Positions 11,643-22,525 of a stretch of 64,000 nt of DNA are shown in pieces. Source of the stretch: Ignelater luminosus (lineage: Eukaryota > Arthropoda > Insecta > Coleoptera > Elateridae). Where the stretch lies: positions 1 through 64,000 of the forward strand of contig VTPC01002385.1 in NCBI GenBank assembly GCA_011009095.1, read 5' to 3'. The stretch's first letter is position 1, and every line of letters begins with the position of its first letter. The notes beneath the pieces are model-generated. The model had not been told where the DNA came from, did not search any database, and was given only the letters and a program-made list of their open reading frames with translations. A program made the position numbers and the translations under genes.

Positions 11643-13594
11643 TTATTGTGGATCTACCCATGGATATTCTTCAGGACAGTCTTCTTCGGTACCGCAAATG
11701 GTCATGTAACGATATTCTTCCCCTTTTCTTAGTTCACAGACACGTTTATTACAAGTGTATTCATGACGAGCTTGACAGTTTGGCCAAGAATTCTTAAGAT
11801 TACTTAGTTTAGATGGATTTTGTACCCATTGTAAAGCTCGTTGCACACTAACCTAAACACACATTTTGTAAAACTTCATTACAACACTCCATATTATATT
11901 TAAATGTACTTACTAGATATACATCCTTTAATCCTTGAAGATATTCGATGAATTTGAGATAAGCTTTAAAGTAGTTTTCGTGTCTACCAAACCAAGCTGC
12001 GTGAACATAAAATCCAAATGGTGAACGATTATCTAAGTAATGATTCTCGAAATTTCTAATCATGAATTTTAAAAGCCCATCTACATCGTTTGGTCTACAA
12101 AAATGTTAAATATTATAACAATGTATAATTGCTGTTTACTTACACTATTCTTACATATTCACGCAGGAATCGACCATAGAACACTGTACATTGTTATCAT
12201 CCCACCAGTAAATCATAGGAACAACCCACACACCAGGTAGGGATGCTGTGGGGCATGGACCAATTGGACATTCTTGAGTAGTCTTATAATCTAGCGTGTA
12301 AGGCCACAAATATTTTGATGTTGGCCACGAAGAGTCGTACTTCAAGCCGGCCTTTTTAATCATTTCAAAACTGTTGTTACCTACAAATATATTTTAATAA
12401 ATTACAATGATCTTAAAAGAGATTATGATTTATTCCATTGGGTACTAACCAGAAAGCTGAAGGAAGGGTAAACGAATTCCTTGCATAGATTCTTTGGGAA
12501 TTTTTGCTAAGTTACTCATCAAATCACGTTGATCAATGAATTCCTTCATATGACCTTCTACGGATAGATCCTTCCAATAGTCAGTTGGTGGCTGATGAGT
12601 AATGGAATGTAGTGCTATTTCATGACCTCTAGCCGATAAGTTGTGTATCTGTAATAAAATATTTGTTATAACAAATGTAATGGAATCGTACATGTAGGTT
12701 AACATACCGCGCTGTAGTCGGTGTATTCTTGGGAAACAAAAAATGTTCCCCCAATTGGGCATCCATCGGGATTTACCTTACCGTCAAAAGCTTTTTCGTA
12801 ATAATCGGTGTTTGCGATGTTTACTGCATCATCAAACGTTAGTAAGACAAGCTGAAAAGAATAAGAAAGGATGGAAATTAATTATCAGTGAGATAGAAAA
12901 GGGACTGTTAGTTTAAGAAACTCTTCACTGTATTTTCAAAATTATTTATCCCCATCAATAGGACGTTTTGGCCCAAGATAGTCATTTCCCAATCCAGGAG
13001 GTCTTTATTTGGCGTTTTTTGAATTTCGTGCTACGGAAGGGTGGGGAGATAATTTGCAAAAACTGTATGAACTTTGGTGTCTAAAACCAAGCAGCGTTGG
13101 TTCTAGCTTTGATTTTCAAAACTTGAGTTTGCTTTCATAAGTTACTGAAGTTATTGAAAATTTTGGAAATTCCGTTTTGTGTACTCGTTCCAATAGCGAT
13201 TCAGCACACAATAACCTACAAAATAAATTTCTTTTGCTTGCGCGATTGTTGCTGGACATATCAAAGTGAAGCTTTAAAGTTTCATAACAATGTAACAGAG
13301 GGAGAAAGGAAGATGTAATTTTTATTATATGTATAAGAAGCCATTTGAAAAAAAATCAAAGGAAAATATTTTCCAATTAAAAACAAATCAGTGAAAACAT
13401 GTATTACTTAAACTTACTTGTGGTACATCCTTAGCATCAAAACCTCCAGGAATACTAGCCGAAGAACATCGACAATTTGGCAACTGGCAAAGTTCTTTGT
13501 CACACTTCTTAGCAAGTTCAAATTCTTCATATCCACTTTTAGGTGCTGCCAAAGCAGATACAACCAACAGCCCAATTAGTATTAGTGTTTTCAT
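11643..13594 (-). CDS. Chitin deacetylase, group V type (gene A), six coding exons
   Basis: A carbohydrate esterase family 4 enzyme expected to hydrolyse the N-acetyl groups of chitin outside the cell, most likely in the gut peritrophic matrix. Coding exons (minus strand): 13418-13594, 12708-12851, 12450-12648, 12155-12380, 11914-12094, 11643-11852. They join to 378 codons plus TAA with all introns GT-AG. Residues 1-17 form a signal peptide ([10 protein letters not shown] start, cut near ALAA). A cysteine-rich stretch with CRCSS follows. Catalytic motifs are all present: TFDD at 64-67, HSITH at 121-125, RLPF at 166-169, DSSW at 189-192 and VHAAW at 279-283. There is no chitin-binding or LDL-receptor domain, which is the mark of group V. 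The ATG lies directly after a splice acceptor, as in genes B and C. Intron 1 is 566 bases; the others are 59-69. Confidence 0.93.
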
Positions 13595-13672
13595 CTGAAA
13601 TTTACATTTCCTTTTTAATTGCATACAAAAAAAGAAAAAACCCAAGGAGAAAAGGATCAAGTTTTATCTTAC

Positions 13673-13703
13673 CTTTCTGGTAACTCCTTCACAACAGGAA
13701 CTG
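13673..13703 (-). other. 5' UTR exon of deacetylase A
   Basis: A GTAAGA donor at 13667-13672 follows the non-coding end AGAAAG. The matching acceptor CAG (13595-13597) abuts the start codon. Genes B and C have the same arrangement, which supports a real 5' UTR intron of 78 bases. Confidence 0.7.
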
Positions 13704-13853
13704 AGACTAATCGGCCACTAGGGTTTATATTGAACTGTCTTTATCTCAAGTGCTTGATAAGAAAGCTAACCTTAATAATCCGCAACGTAATTTGTAATAA
13801 TTCTACTTAATGAACAATCAGATAAGATATTGTTATTTACCAAATTGTATCTT
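13699..13853 (-). promoter_or_regulatory. Promoter of deacetylase A with TATA, initiator and GATA sites
   Basis: On the minus strand ATATAAA (13724-13730) lies about 27 bases upstream of a TCAGTT initiator (13699-13704), a good arthropod core promoter. Upstream are GATA-type sites at 13741-13746, 13756-13761, 13820-13826 (AGATAAG) and 13848-13853. The same set recurs upstream of gene B. Insect midgut genes are commonly driven by GATA factors, so gut expression is inferred. Confidence 0.65.
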
Positions 13854-14956
13854 TAAACTGCTGTTGGTTGGCAATTACAATATTTTTTAATATCTATCTT
13901 TGCTAAATCTAATTTTTAATAATATCATTTAGATTTTTTCTAGATACAGATAAGTCTTTCCTGTTGTTCAATAATAATCTTGAATTTCTATGCGGCTACA
14001 TGCATATTTCTCAGTAACTTTTTTCAATCATTCTTCTAAGCCGACATTGATTTTTGCTTATGCATGTGTAGGTCGTAATAAATAATAATATCTGACTTTG
14101 ATCGGCTTGGTTTTTGAATTTAAATAAAATTAAAAATATTTTAATTATAATTAGAGAGTAACATACTTTTGCAATCGAAATTTTGTATGTGAAGCACTAG
14201 ATTTATTACTTGTTCAAGATAATCTCTAAGATTCTCACCAAGGTTTGGTTGGTTAGCTATGTTTGCAAGACTTCTATGGAGTTTCGACGAAACGCACCCG
14301 CCTATATGAATATACAAACAATCAGCTACGACAAAAATTGCCTTAATAGTATCAGTGGTAAAATAAAGACCGACAGATACAGTGGTCTTGAAAATTCTTT
14401 TTCGATTTGAATGAATTGTATAAACGTATAAACTAGAATTGTTTTAAATAAGACACAATAAGACGCCGTAGGAAAAGAAAATAATTTTTTTATTGTCATA
14501 TCGTCCAGCGATGTCGCAATTAACACTAGACGCCTATTAACCGTATTAATCCAGTCTGTAGTGTATATAAACGTGCACTGGCAAAGATCGGTACGAGGAG
14601 ATTCTGTCTTCCTGTGGAGCAAACTGAAACCTCACTTACTTCTTTGAGAGATAGAAAGAAGCCATTTAAAAACACAGTTATCAAAAATAGTTCACAGAAG
14701 AGGACTTAGAAAAAACAAAATGAATTAGGTTCATTTTGGATTATAATTTGTTGGCCTTTGCAAGAATCTCGGGTCTACAAAAACCAGAAGGACTACAAAA
14801 ATTCAACCTGTTGGAATCTGTAAAACAGTTGACTTCAATCAGTGCGTTGTAGCCATCTATTGGCTTATTCCGCCATACTTCCATTAAATTTACTACACCA
14901 ATTCCAGTGCTTGAGTTTCCTACAGTAACCTATACAGGCCCTTGACTGAATAAGTG
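13854..14956. other. Spacer upstream of deacetylase A
   Basis: No gene seen. A plus-strand GTATATAAACG at about 14563-14573 could be a TATA box, but no coding exon follows it. From about 14700 the minus strand may still be the far 3' end of the decayed non-LTR element that lies to the right. Confidence 0.35.
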
Positions 14957-16760
14957 TTAAATATACTTGGCTGACTCATAGATTATCTGCCCTCTTGGTG
15001 CCGAAATATTGCATTTGTACGGTATGTGTTGAGTTGCTTCTGTATTGCACATTCTACACTGTAGGTTTCCGTGATACAAGTCCATTTTATTTAGGTGCCC
15101 CTTTATAGATTCAGGCACTGTAAGGCAGACTACTACTAATGTAAGCAGATTTTCTACTTTTTTGTCGCATAAGTAACCTACCATACAGAATTCTCCAATT
15201 CTGGTAACATTTACCAGATCTTTGACCCATTTTCTCACTTGCTAACGAAATGCATTTTTTGTACTCCCAGATCAGGTTCTGGATTCATTAGCTTTTTTTG
15301 TTGCTTTCTATATATATTAGGTTTACTCTTCACTTCTACAGCTTGATCTTAACATTGAATGCAAGGGTGATAGACTTGGTAACACCTTTTCATTCTCCCC
15401 TTGATACTTATAGACAGGCAAGTTTTGCTTGCTTAGTCTTTCAATCGTTATCGTCTACCATACCAAAGATGACTTCAGTTCCAGGATAGTCTTCATCTTT
15501 TCATCATCTTCGTTAATCTCCTTCTTTATGTAAATGGTATAACGGTTGATTTAGTGGAATTTAGTTATAAGCCCTCTTCTCCTGTTCATTCCTGAACCTC
15601 TTGCATTCGTCTTCCAATTGTAATGTTAAATTTGCCTTAGCTCAAGACAACTAGGTTGTCTGGATAGTCCAGGCCGTGTTGTCCATTCTGGGTGGTGATT
15701 TTGAGCAGTTCGTTCACGATCAGGTACCTTAGTAGGGTAGATGTGAATATCCCTTTGCAACCTGGGCTACCACAGCTTGACCCATACATGTTGAATAATG
15801 TAAGCCTGCATTATATTCATCTTTAGCTAACCTCGTCTACACCGTTTTTTCGAAGCGTTCTTATGATTGGGGTAAACGAAGTATTTCAAAAGCCCCTTAT
15901 ATATCTAACAACACCTTTTTGTTTTCCACGGCGTATTCCACCTTCTGAACCTAATGGTCGAGTACTTTAGGTTTTAAGTACACCAAAATCTCGTTTACCA
16001 TTCTCAAGTTTTGGTATCAAGGCTACTTGATTACATACTCTCCGACTGTTTGATGTATATCCCAGAGCAAAACCGTCTGGGCCCGGAGATTTAAATGGTT
16101 CTATTTTGTTTTCTTTTGATTTATTACTTTCTTGGCATTTAACCAAGCTTTCCTGAAGCCCATACGCCTCTCCATCTTCAGTTCAATCTGTTGTTAGATA
16201 TTTACCTATTTGAGGTTTAATGGACCTTAAACAGTTCTTTCATGGTTTCTTCCCTCTTTTTTTGTTGTATCTGTTTTCGGGAAGTTAATGAGTATTGAAC
16301 GACTTTGGAGAGCATCTGTTGTCGTCTGGCATATTCAACAGTCTTTTTTATCACCTCCACATGACTGTCTTCTCTTTGCCTTTCTTAGCGTTTTGTTATA
16401 TTTTGTAAGAGTCTTTTTATGTTTTTGCCACTTGCCGCTTTTCTGCTCTTTTTGCTTTGTTAAACATTTTTCATACTTGCTCTCTCAGTTCTCCAAGGTC
16501 TTTGTAAGTTGTACCGTCAAGAAGGTTTGTTCGTATGCCGAAATGATTTTATTTTGTGATCCAGTTTGGCTGGATAGCCGTTCCAATCCGTTTTACAAGG
16601 GTTTTAAAGGTATGTTGTCCATAAATGCTTCCCTTTATTCTAAAGATAATGTGCCTGTGATATGAATAACTGTTTTTACCAGACACTATCTAGTTGGTTG
16701 CATAACTACTTACAGGATTTGTAGCTAATGTTATGTCTATTATGAAAGTTTACCTGGCAA
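14957..16760 (-). pseudogene. Heavily decayed non-LTR retrotransposon (R1/Jockey-like ORF2)
   Basis: Read on the minus strand, scattered pieces come in the correct order for ORF2. LDITLATNPVSSY near 16715-16755 is typical of the end of the endonuclease. SPGPDGFALG near 16065-16090 is the start of the reverse transcriptase. A broken GC-x-GCPLSP-type block with LIVNELLKITTQNG lies near 15690-15740. SQGKFNITIGRRMQEVQE lies near 15585-15645. A last open stretch (15238 to 14957) has HLNKMDLYHGNLQCRMC, like the cysteine motif at the C-terminus of these elements. Stops and frameshifts are frequent. The copy is old and lies between deacetylase genes A and B. Confidence 0.7.
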
Positions 16761-17445
16761 AAGTACACTTATGTTCTGCAAGCTTTTAACTAACAAAGAA
16801 AATCAGACCACCATGAATTTCTAATTGAGTTTTTGACAGGAACCTACAATCAAACATGAAGGAAAAAATATTTTCTTTCTTGACTAAGGAGAAAGAACAG
16901 AAAAATGTTTTTAAAGCAAAAGTTTCATGAAAGTTTTTGCGGGCTTGGGCAAGAGAAATAGTAGAAGTACGTACATTATGCTTTATTAGAAGATCAAGTA
17001 TGACAGATGGGGAAAAAATAGGAAGTTTTTGAAAGAAAGAAATAATCTTAGGAAGGGAAAAACGAAGTCCTTCTCTAGTTTAGTGAAAATGCAGCAAGAA
17101 GGGCAGAATAGCTTCGTTAATTTAAGAATGAAAAAAAAGCAACTTTGACGATACAAGTGCGACCAGGGAAGAGATAGCCTTAACGGTCTACGCACAATTT
17201 AGATAATATCAGTAAGAGCGGACAAATAATAATAATGGAATAGAGAGGAAGAGGAAGAATGTCAAAGACAGAAAAGGAGAATATTAAAATTACACGAACG
17301 AAAAAAATTGGAGATTTGACCATCACTCCCCTGCCGAGGTCCTGACACTTTTGACGCGGAAGAAATCTGTAAAAGAATGCTATGTCTTGAAGGGTTGTAA
17401 AACAGTGGATTCTTAGTAAATACTAGTAAATAACCTTTTAAATCT
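16761..17445. other. Spacer between the decayed non-LTR element and deacetylase B
   Basis: No gene or repeat was recognised. Purine-rich on the plus strand from about 17010 to 17300. The 5' part of the decayed non-LTR element may extend into its left edge but is not readable. Confidence 0.4.
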
Positions 17446-17451
17446 TTTATT
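17446..17451 (-). terminator. Poly(A) signal of deacetylase B
   Basis: AATAAA on the minus strand, about 210 bases past the stop codon of gene B, in the block AAGTAAATAAAAGATTT. It is the first canonical hexamer downstream of the gene. Inference only; no transcript data. Confidence 0.45.
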
Positions 17452-17546
17452 TACTTTTCTAATTGTATAAAGTAATAATTATGTACTATACAATGTCTAC
17501 AGTTACATCTACTCAATAATATAATCTGTTACTAAAAATATAGAAT

Positions 17547-17632
17547 GATCCATAAAATTTGAATTAAGAGAAGGAAAGGCAATTTGGCATATTCTAGATA
17601 AACATATTTATCCGTCATAAATTTTATGGACC
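17547..17632. repeat. Small inverted-repeat unit in the 3' UTR of deacetylase B
   Basis: The arms GATCCATAAAATTT (17547-17560) and AAATTTTATGGACC (17619-17632) are inverted copies with one mismatch, separated by about 58 bases. The unit lies between the stop codon and the likely poly(A) site. It may be a tiny MITE or simply an RNA hairpin. The corresponding position of gene A shows no such unit. Confidence 0.5.
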
Positions 17633-17662
17633 AGGGATTAGTTGTAATGTTATAAATTTTTA

Positions 17663-20171
17663 TTATGGATCTTCTGGAAATACCCATGGGTATTTCTCAG
17701 GACAATCGTCTTCTGTGCCGCAAATGGTCATGTAACGATATTCTTCCCCTTTTCTTATCTCACATGTATGCTTCTCACAAGTATATTTATGACGAGGTTG
17801 GCAGTTTGGCCATGAATTTTTAAGATTATCCAGTTTAGAAGGATTTTGTACCCACTCTAAAGCTCGTTGCAAACTAACCTAAATACATATTTTATTAAAC
17901 CTCATTTACAATATTCCATATTATATAACTAAATGTATTTACCAGATACACATCTTTAAATTTTTGAAGATAATCGATGAACTTGAGATAAGCTGTAAAG
18001 TGGTTTTCATTTCTACCGAACCAAGCTGCATGAAGATAAAATCCAAATGGTGAACGGTTATCTAGGTAATGACTCTCGAAATTTCTAATCATAAAACTTA
18101 GAAGCCCATCTACATCATCTGGTCTATAAAAGTGTTAAACATAACAATGCATAATTGCTGTTTACGCAAGACTTTCTTACATATTCACGCAGGCGTCGAC
18201 CATAGAACACCATACGTCTAAATCATCCTTCCAGTAAGTCATAGGTGAAACCCAAACACCAGGTATGGATGCTGTGGGACAAGGACCAATTGGACATTCT
18301 TGAGTAGTTTTATAGTCTAATGTGTATGGCCACAAAAATTTTGATGTTGGCCACGAAGCGTCGTATTTTAAGTCGGCCTTTTTAATCATTTCAAAACTGT
18401 TGTTACCTACGAATATATTTTAATAAATTACAATGGTTTTAAAAAAGATTATGATTTTTTCCATTGGGTACTAACCAGAAAGCTGAAGGAAGGGTAAACG
18501 AATTCCTTGTATAGATTTTTTGGGAATCTTCGCTAAGTTACTCATCAAAACACGTTGATCGGCGAATTCTTTCATATGACCTTCTACGGATAGATTTCTC
18601 CAATAACCAGTTGGTGTTTGGTGAGTAATGGAATGTAATGCAATCTCATGACCTTTAGACGATAAGCTATGTATCTGTAATAAAGTATTTTATATTATAT
18701 ATTTGTTATAGAGAATGTAATAAAATTGTGCGTGGAAATTAACGTACCGAGCTGTAGTCGGTGTATTCTTGAGAAACGAAAAATGTTCCGGCAATTGGAC
18801 ATCCATCGGGATTTACCTTACCGTCAAAAATTTCTTCGTAATAATTGATGTTTGCAATGTTTACTGCATCGTCAAACGTTAGTAAGACAAGCTGAAAAAA
18901 ATAAAAAAGAATAGAAATTAGTTATGAACGAGATAGAAAAGGAACTGTTAGTTTTGGAAATTTTGCACCATATTTTCAAAGATATTTATTATCCTGAGTA
19001 GGACCTATCGGCCAGAGATAATCATCTTTAAATTTAGAAACTTTCAAAAAAAAAACAGAAACTGCCAAAATGAAGGCTTTTTGGTCTTTAGCGTTTTTTG
19101 GATTTCGGAAACTACAGCATTGATCTTGGAAGAATTTGCAGAAACTCTATGGACCTAAGTGCCTAGAATCGAACAGTACCGTTTCTTGTCTTTTTCTGGA
19201 CGAAATTAAGTTCGATTTTATAGAAGTGTATATGAAAGTTTTTGAGAGATATGGAATCTCCGTTTTGTACATCCACTCTTGTACATACAGTAACTTACAG
19301 ATAGGTTTCTTCTACTTGCAGAATCGCTGCTGGATAGTTAAGCAGTGTAGACGAAAAGAACGGTTTTGTGTTTCAACTTATTTGCATTTTGCTGCTTAAC
19401 TAATTATCTTATGTCACAACATAACATTAAATTTTAAAGTTTCATAGCAAAGTTACAGAAGAAGAGAGAAAGAATTTTGTTTATATACATAAAAGGTCAT
19501 AAGAAGAAAATCTAAGGAAAAGACTTACCTAGTGAAAAAAAATTTTCGTTACATAGATACATTCGGTTCAAAGTGAAAAAAATTTTGAATCTTGTCCAAC
19601 GTGTGTAGAATAAACTCTGCTTAACAGTTTACAGGTTTTATCTGATTTGTGTTTGCTTATCATATGTGACCAAATATGAAGCATATTGTCCTGTCGTTCC
19701 AGAACGAAATGCCTTATTGTTATGGAACACGTTCTTTTGTTTTTTATCGTGATTATTCATTATAGTAAAAGAAAGAGAACGAATTTCACGAAAACCACGC
19801 AGTATTTATTGGAAATCTCCCAAAGTACTTAATTTTATTTGTCTTGAGATAATTTAAGGTTAGAGGATCTATTGCATAAATAACTGCAAAGCTTATTTTC
19901 TTCTAAGTTGACAGTTATTGAAGAACATGTTTTTACTACCCTCATATATTTCAAAGAAACAAAATCAGCAAAAACATTTACTACTTCAACTTACTTGCGG
20001 GACATCCTTAGCATTAAGACCTCCAGGAATACCAGCCGAAGAACATCGACAATTTGGCAACTGGCAAAGTTCTTTATCGCATTTCTTGGCAAGTTCCAAT
20101 TCTTCATACCCACTTCTAGGTGCTGCCAAAGCAGACACAACGAACAGACCTATTAGTATTAATGTTTTCAT
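17663..20171 (-). CDS. Chitin deacetylase, group V type (gene B), six coding exons
   Basis: Close paralogue of gene A with the same presumed role in deacetylating extracellular chitin. Coding exons (minus strand): 19995-20171, 18748-18891, 18476-18674, 18181-18406, 17943-18123, 17663-17878, giving 380 codons plus TAA. Exon lengths 1 to 5 (177, 144, 199, 226, 181) equal those of genes A and C, so splice sites are well supported. Signal peptide at 1-17. CE4 motifs: TFDD 64-67, HSITH 121-125, RLPF 166-169, DASW 189-192 (A replaces S, still in the D-x-x-W pattern) and LHAAW 279-283. No chitin-binding domain. Intron 1 is 1103 bases, about twice that of gene A, because of an extra block near 19530-19960. 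Intron 3 is 69 bases in both A and B and nearly identical. A 5' UTR intron (20172-20248) ends at the ATG. Confidence 0.93.
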
Positions 20172-20248
20172 CTGAAAATAATTCTTTTCTAAATTGTATA
20201 CAAAGAAAGAAAAACCATAAGAAGAAGAAAAATGTAATTTTATCTTAC

Positions 20249-20428
20249 CTTTTGGGTAACTTCTTTAGAACAAGAATTGAAATGAATTAGTTACTAGGGT
20301 TTATATAGAACCGCTATTATCTCAAGTACTTGTTAAGAAAACTAATTTTAATAATCCACAGAGCAATTTCCCGTAATTCTACTTAGTGAATATCCAGATA
20401 AGATCTTGTTATTTACCAAACTTTATCT
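20249..20428 (-). promoter_or_regulatory. Promoter and 5' UTR exon of deacetylase B
   Basis: TATATAAA (20300-20307, minus strand) precedes a 5' UTR exon that ends AAAAG before the GTAAGA donor (20243-20248). The block TATAAACCCTAGT is shared with gene A. GATA-type sites at 20317-20322, 20396-20402 (AGATAAG) and 20423-20428 sit in the same order as upstream of gene A, together with the shared blocks CTTGTTATTTACCAAA and GGTTGGCAATTA. Confidence 0.65.
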
Positions 20429-20931
20429 TTAGTGTATTATTGGTTGGCAATTAAAATATTTCCTTAATGCCCGTCGTTGCTAAATTTAGTCTTTAATAAT
20501 TTCGTTTAGATTTTTTTATTTTTAAAAAGTGATCTTTTAATTACCATGTGCATATTTTCTCAGTATCTATTTTAAATCGTTTTGCAGACCCATTTTGGCT
20601 TTTGTCTATAAATGATTACATCTGTATCTTTGCAAATGTTAGTTTTTTATTTCTTTTATTTTTTTCAGAAGAAATAATGAAAAACATAACCTAAACAAAA
20701 GGATGAAATGGAAAGCCCAAATACTCTAAGCAGCTATGCCTTTAGTCTTCAGAAATCTCTTCTAATAAGAAAATGCATAGTTAGTGAGACAACACAATAC
20801 TAAAATCATAATGTCAAGCATGTGTTTGTAACTACTGATAATAAGGTTGTAGAAAAAAAATCCCAAACATAATTCTATTTAATATCGTAAATACCCAACA
20901 TCAAATCAAAGTACATATTTGCAACTTTTAG
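20429..20931. other. Spacer between deacetylases B and C
   Basis: Short intergenic region that must hold the distal upstream region of gene B and the 3' UTR of gene C. A minus-strand ATTAAA at 20878-20883, about 50 bases after the stop of gene C, could serve as its poly(A) signal. Nothing else seen. Confidence 0.4.
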
Positions 20932-22375
20932 TTAAAAAACATATTTCTCTCTTCCCAAAGGGTTTGTCAACCAAGGATAAACTTCAGGGCAATCTTCTTC
21001 TGTACCACATATAGTCATGTAACGTTCTTCTTCTCCTTTTTTGAGTTTACAAGCAAATGGTTTGCAGGGATTACCAGTAACTTCCTGACATTTTGGCCAT
21101 GACTTCTCGAGTTCTCCTAGCTTTGATGGGTTTTGTACCCATTGCAAAGCTCTTTGTACTCCAACCTAAAATGTATCCTTGCATTGATCGAGTGTTTTCG
21201 TTAACGTTAAAAGCATGCTTACCAAATATACATCTTGATGTTTTTGAAGGTAGTCTATGAATTCCAAATATGCCTCAAAATATACAGGATTTCTAGCAAA
21301 CCAAGCAGCGTGAACATAAAATCCAAATGGAGCACGATTTCCTTCATAATGTTGCTTGAAGTTTCTAACCATGAATTCTACAAGACCTTCCTTGTCTTGT
21401 GGACTGTAATATAACATTTTAATTAGAAATAAGTAATTTATTAATAGAAACAATTGAATATTACATGTTAACACAAGAATCGACCATAGAACACGATACG
21501 TTATGATTATCCTTCCAATTGATCATAGGTACAACCCATACACCCGGAATAGAAGATTTGGGGCAAGGACCAATTGGACAGTCTTGGGTGCTACTAAAGT
21601 TAAGTGTGTAGGGCCACAAGTATTGTGAGGTTGGCCATGAAGAATCATATTTTAGACCAGCATTTTGAATCATTTGAAAACTGTTGTCGCCTATAAATGC
21701 ATTTTAATGACTAATTAAATATAAAATTGTTTTTTAGACTTACCAGAAAGCTGAAGGAACGGTAATCTAATGCCTTGCATGTCATCACGTGGTATTCTAG
21801 CAAACTGATTTAGTAATGTGACTTCATCAGCAAATTCTAACATGTGCTCTTCAACGCTGAGATTCTGCCATCGAGTTGTTGGTGGTTCATGGGTTATGGA
21901 ATGTAATGCGATTTCATGACCGTTAGCTTTAAGTTCGTTTACCTAAAATAATAATTGTTGTTTATTGGACAAAAATAATTGCATGTAGTATACATACAAG
22001 ACTGCAATCAGTGTATTCATGCGAAACGTAATAAGTAGTTTGAATAGGACAACCATCTGGATTTTTTCTATTGTTAAAGGCTGTTCTGTAATAACCGATA
22101 TTTCCTATGCTGACTGCGTCATCAAATGTCAGCATTACGATCTGCAATTACATTTAAGTAAAAACACAATAACGATTGCTATAAATAGTTAGTTCTACCT
22201 GCGGGATTTCGGAAGGTTTTAAATCACCAGGTATGTCAGTAGATGAACAACGGCAGTATGGTAATACACAAACATTAGGATCACATTTTTCGGCAGCTTC
22301 GTAATGTTCATAGCCAGGTCTAGGTGCTGCAAAAGCAGACACAACTATTGCTCCGAAAATAAATAATTTATTCAT
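20932..22375 (-). CDS. Chitin deacetylase, group V type (gene C), six coding exons
   Basis: The most divergent of the three paralogues, with the same presumed extracellular chitin-deacetylating role. Coding exons (minus strand): 22199-22375, 21998-22141, 21744-21942, 21465-21690, 21223-21403, 20932-21165, giving 386 codons plus TAA. Exons 1 to 5 have exactly the lengths of those in A and B; the last exon is longer and adds a tail ending GREKYVF. The start was set at MNKLFIFGAI and not at an upstream in-frame ATG, because a CAG acceptor directly precedes it as in A and B. Signal peptide at about 1-17. Motifs: TFDDA 64-68, HSITH 121-125, RLPF 166-169, DSSW 189-192, VHAAW 279-283. All introns are short (53-61 bases), unlike the long first introns of A and B. 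Confidence 0.93.
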
Positions 22376-22436
22376 CTGAAATAAATCCAAGTCAGAAATT
22401 AATTTGAAGCTGTGGTTTAAGAAAACTGTTACTTAC

Positions 22437-22525
22437 CTTTCTGATGGTAAGTGAGAATGTAACATTCGCAGAAATGTGACCGCGTTTTATATACCTTAGT
22501 ATAAGTTATCTGAATGATAAAGTTA
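22437..22525 (-). promoter_or_regulatory. Promoter and 5' UTR exon of deacetylase C
   Basis: TATATAAAA (22485-22493, minus strand) lies about 28 bases before the likely start of a small 5' UTR exon that ends CAGAAAG at a GTAAGT donor (22431-22436). A TTATCT site near 22507 and TGATAAAG near 22516 are candidate GATA sites. Sequence outside the TATA box is not obviously shared with genes A and B. Confidence 0.6.

Noticed and set aside
14563..14573. TATA box (GTATATAAACG) as promoter of a fourth deacetylase or divergent gene
   Set aside because: No coding exon follows within 1 kb, and the sequence after it does not match the deacetylase 5' UTRs.
16288..16665. 125-codon plus-strand open frame
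   Set aside because: It lies antisense to the decayed non-LTR element and shows no protein features of its own beyond low-complexity F and L runs.
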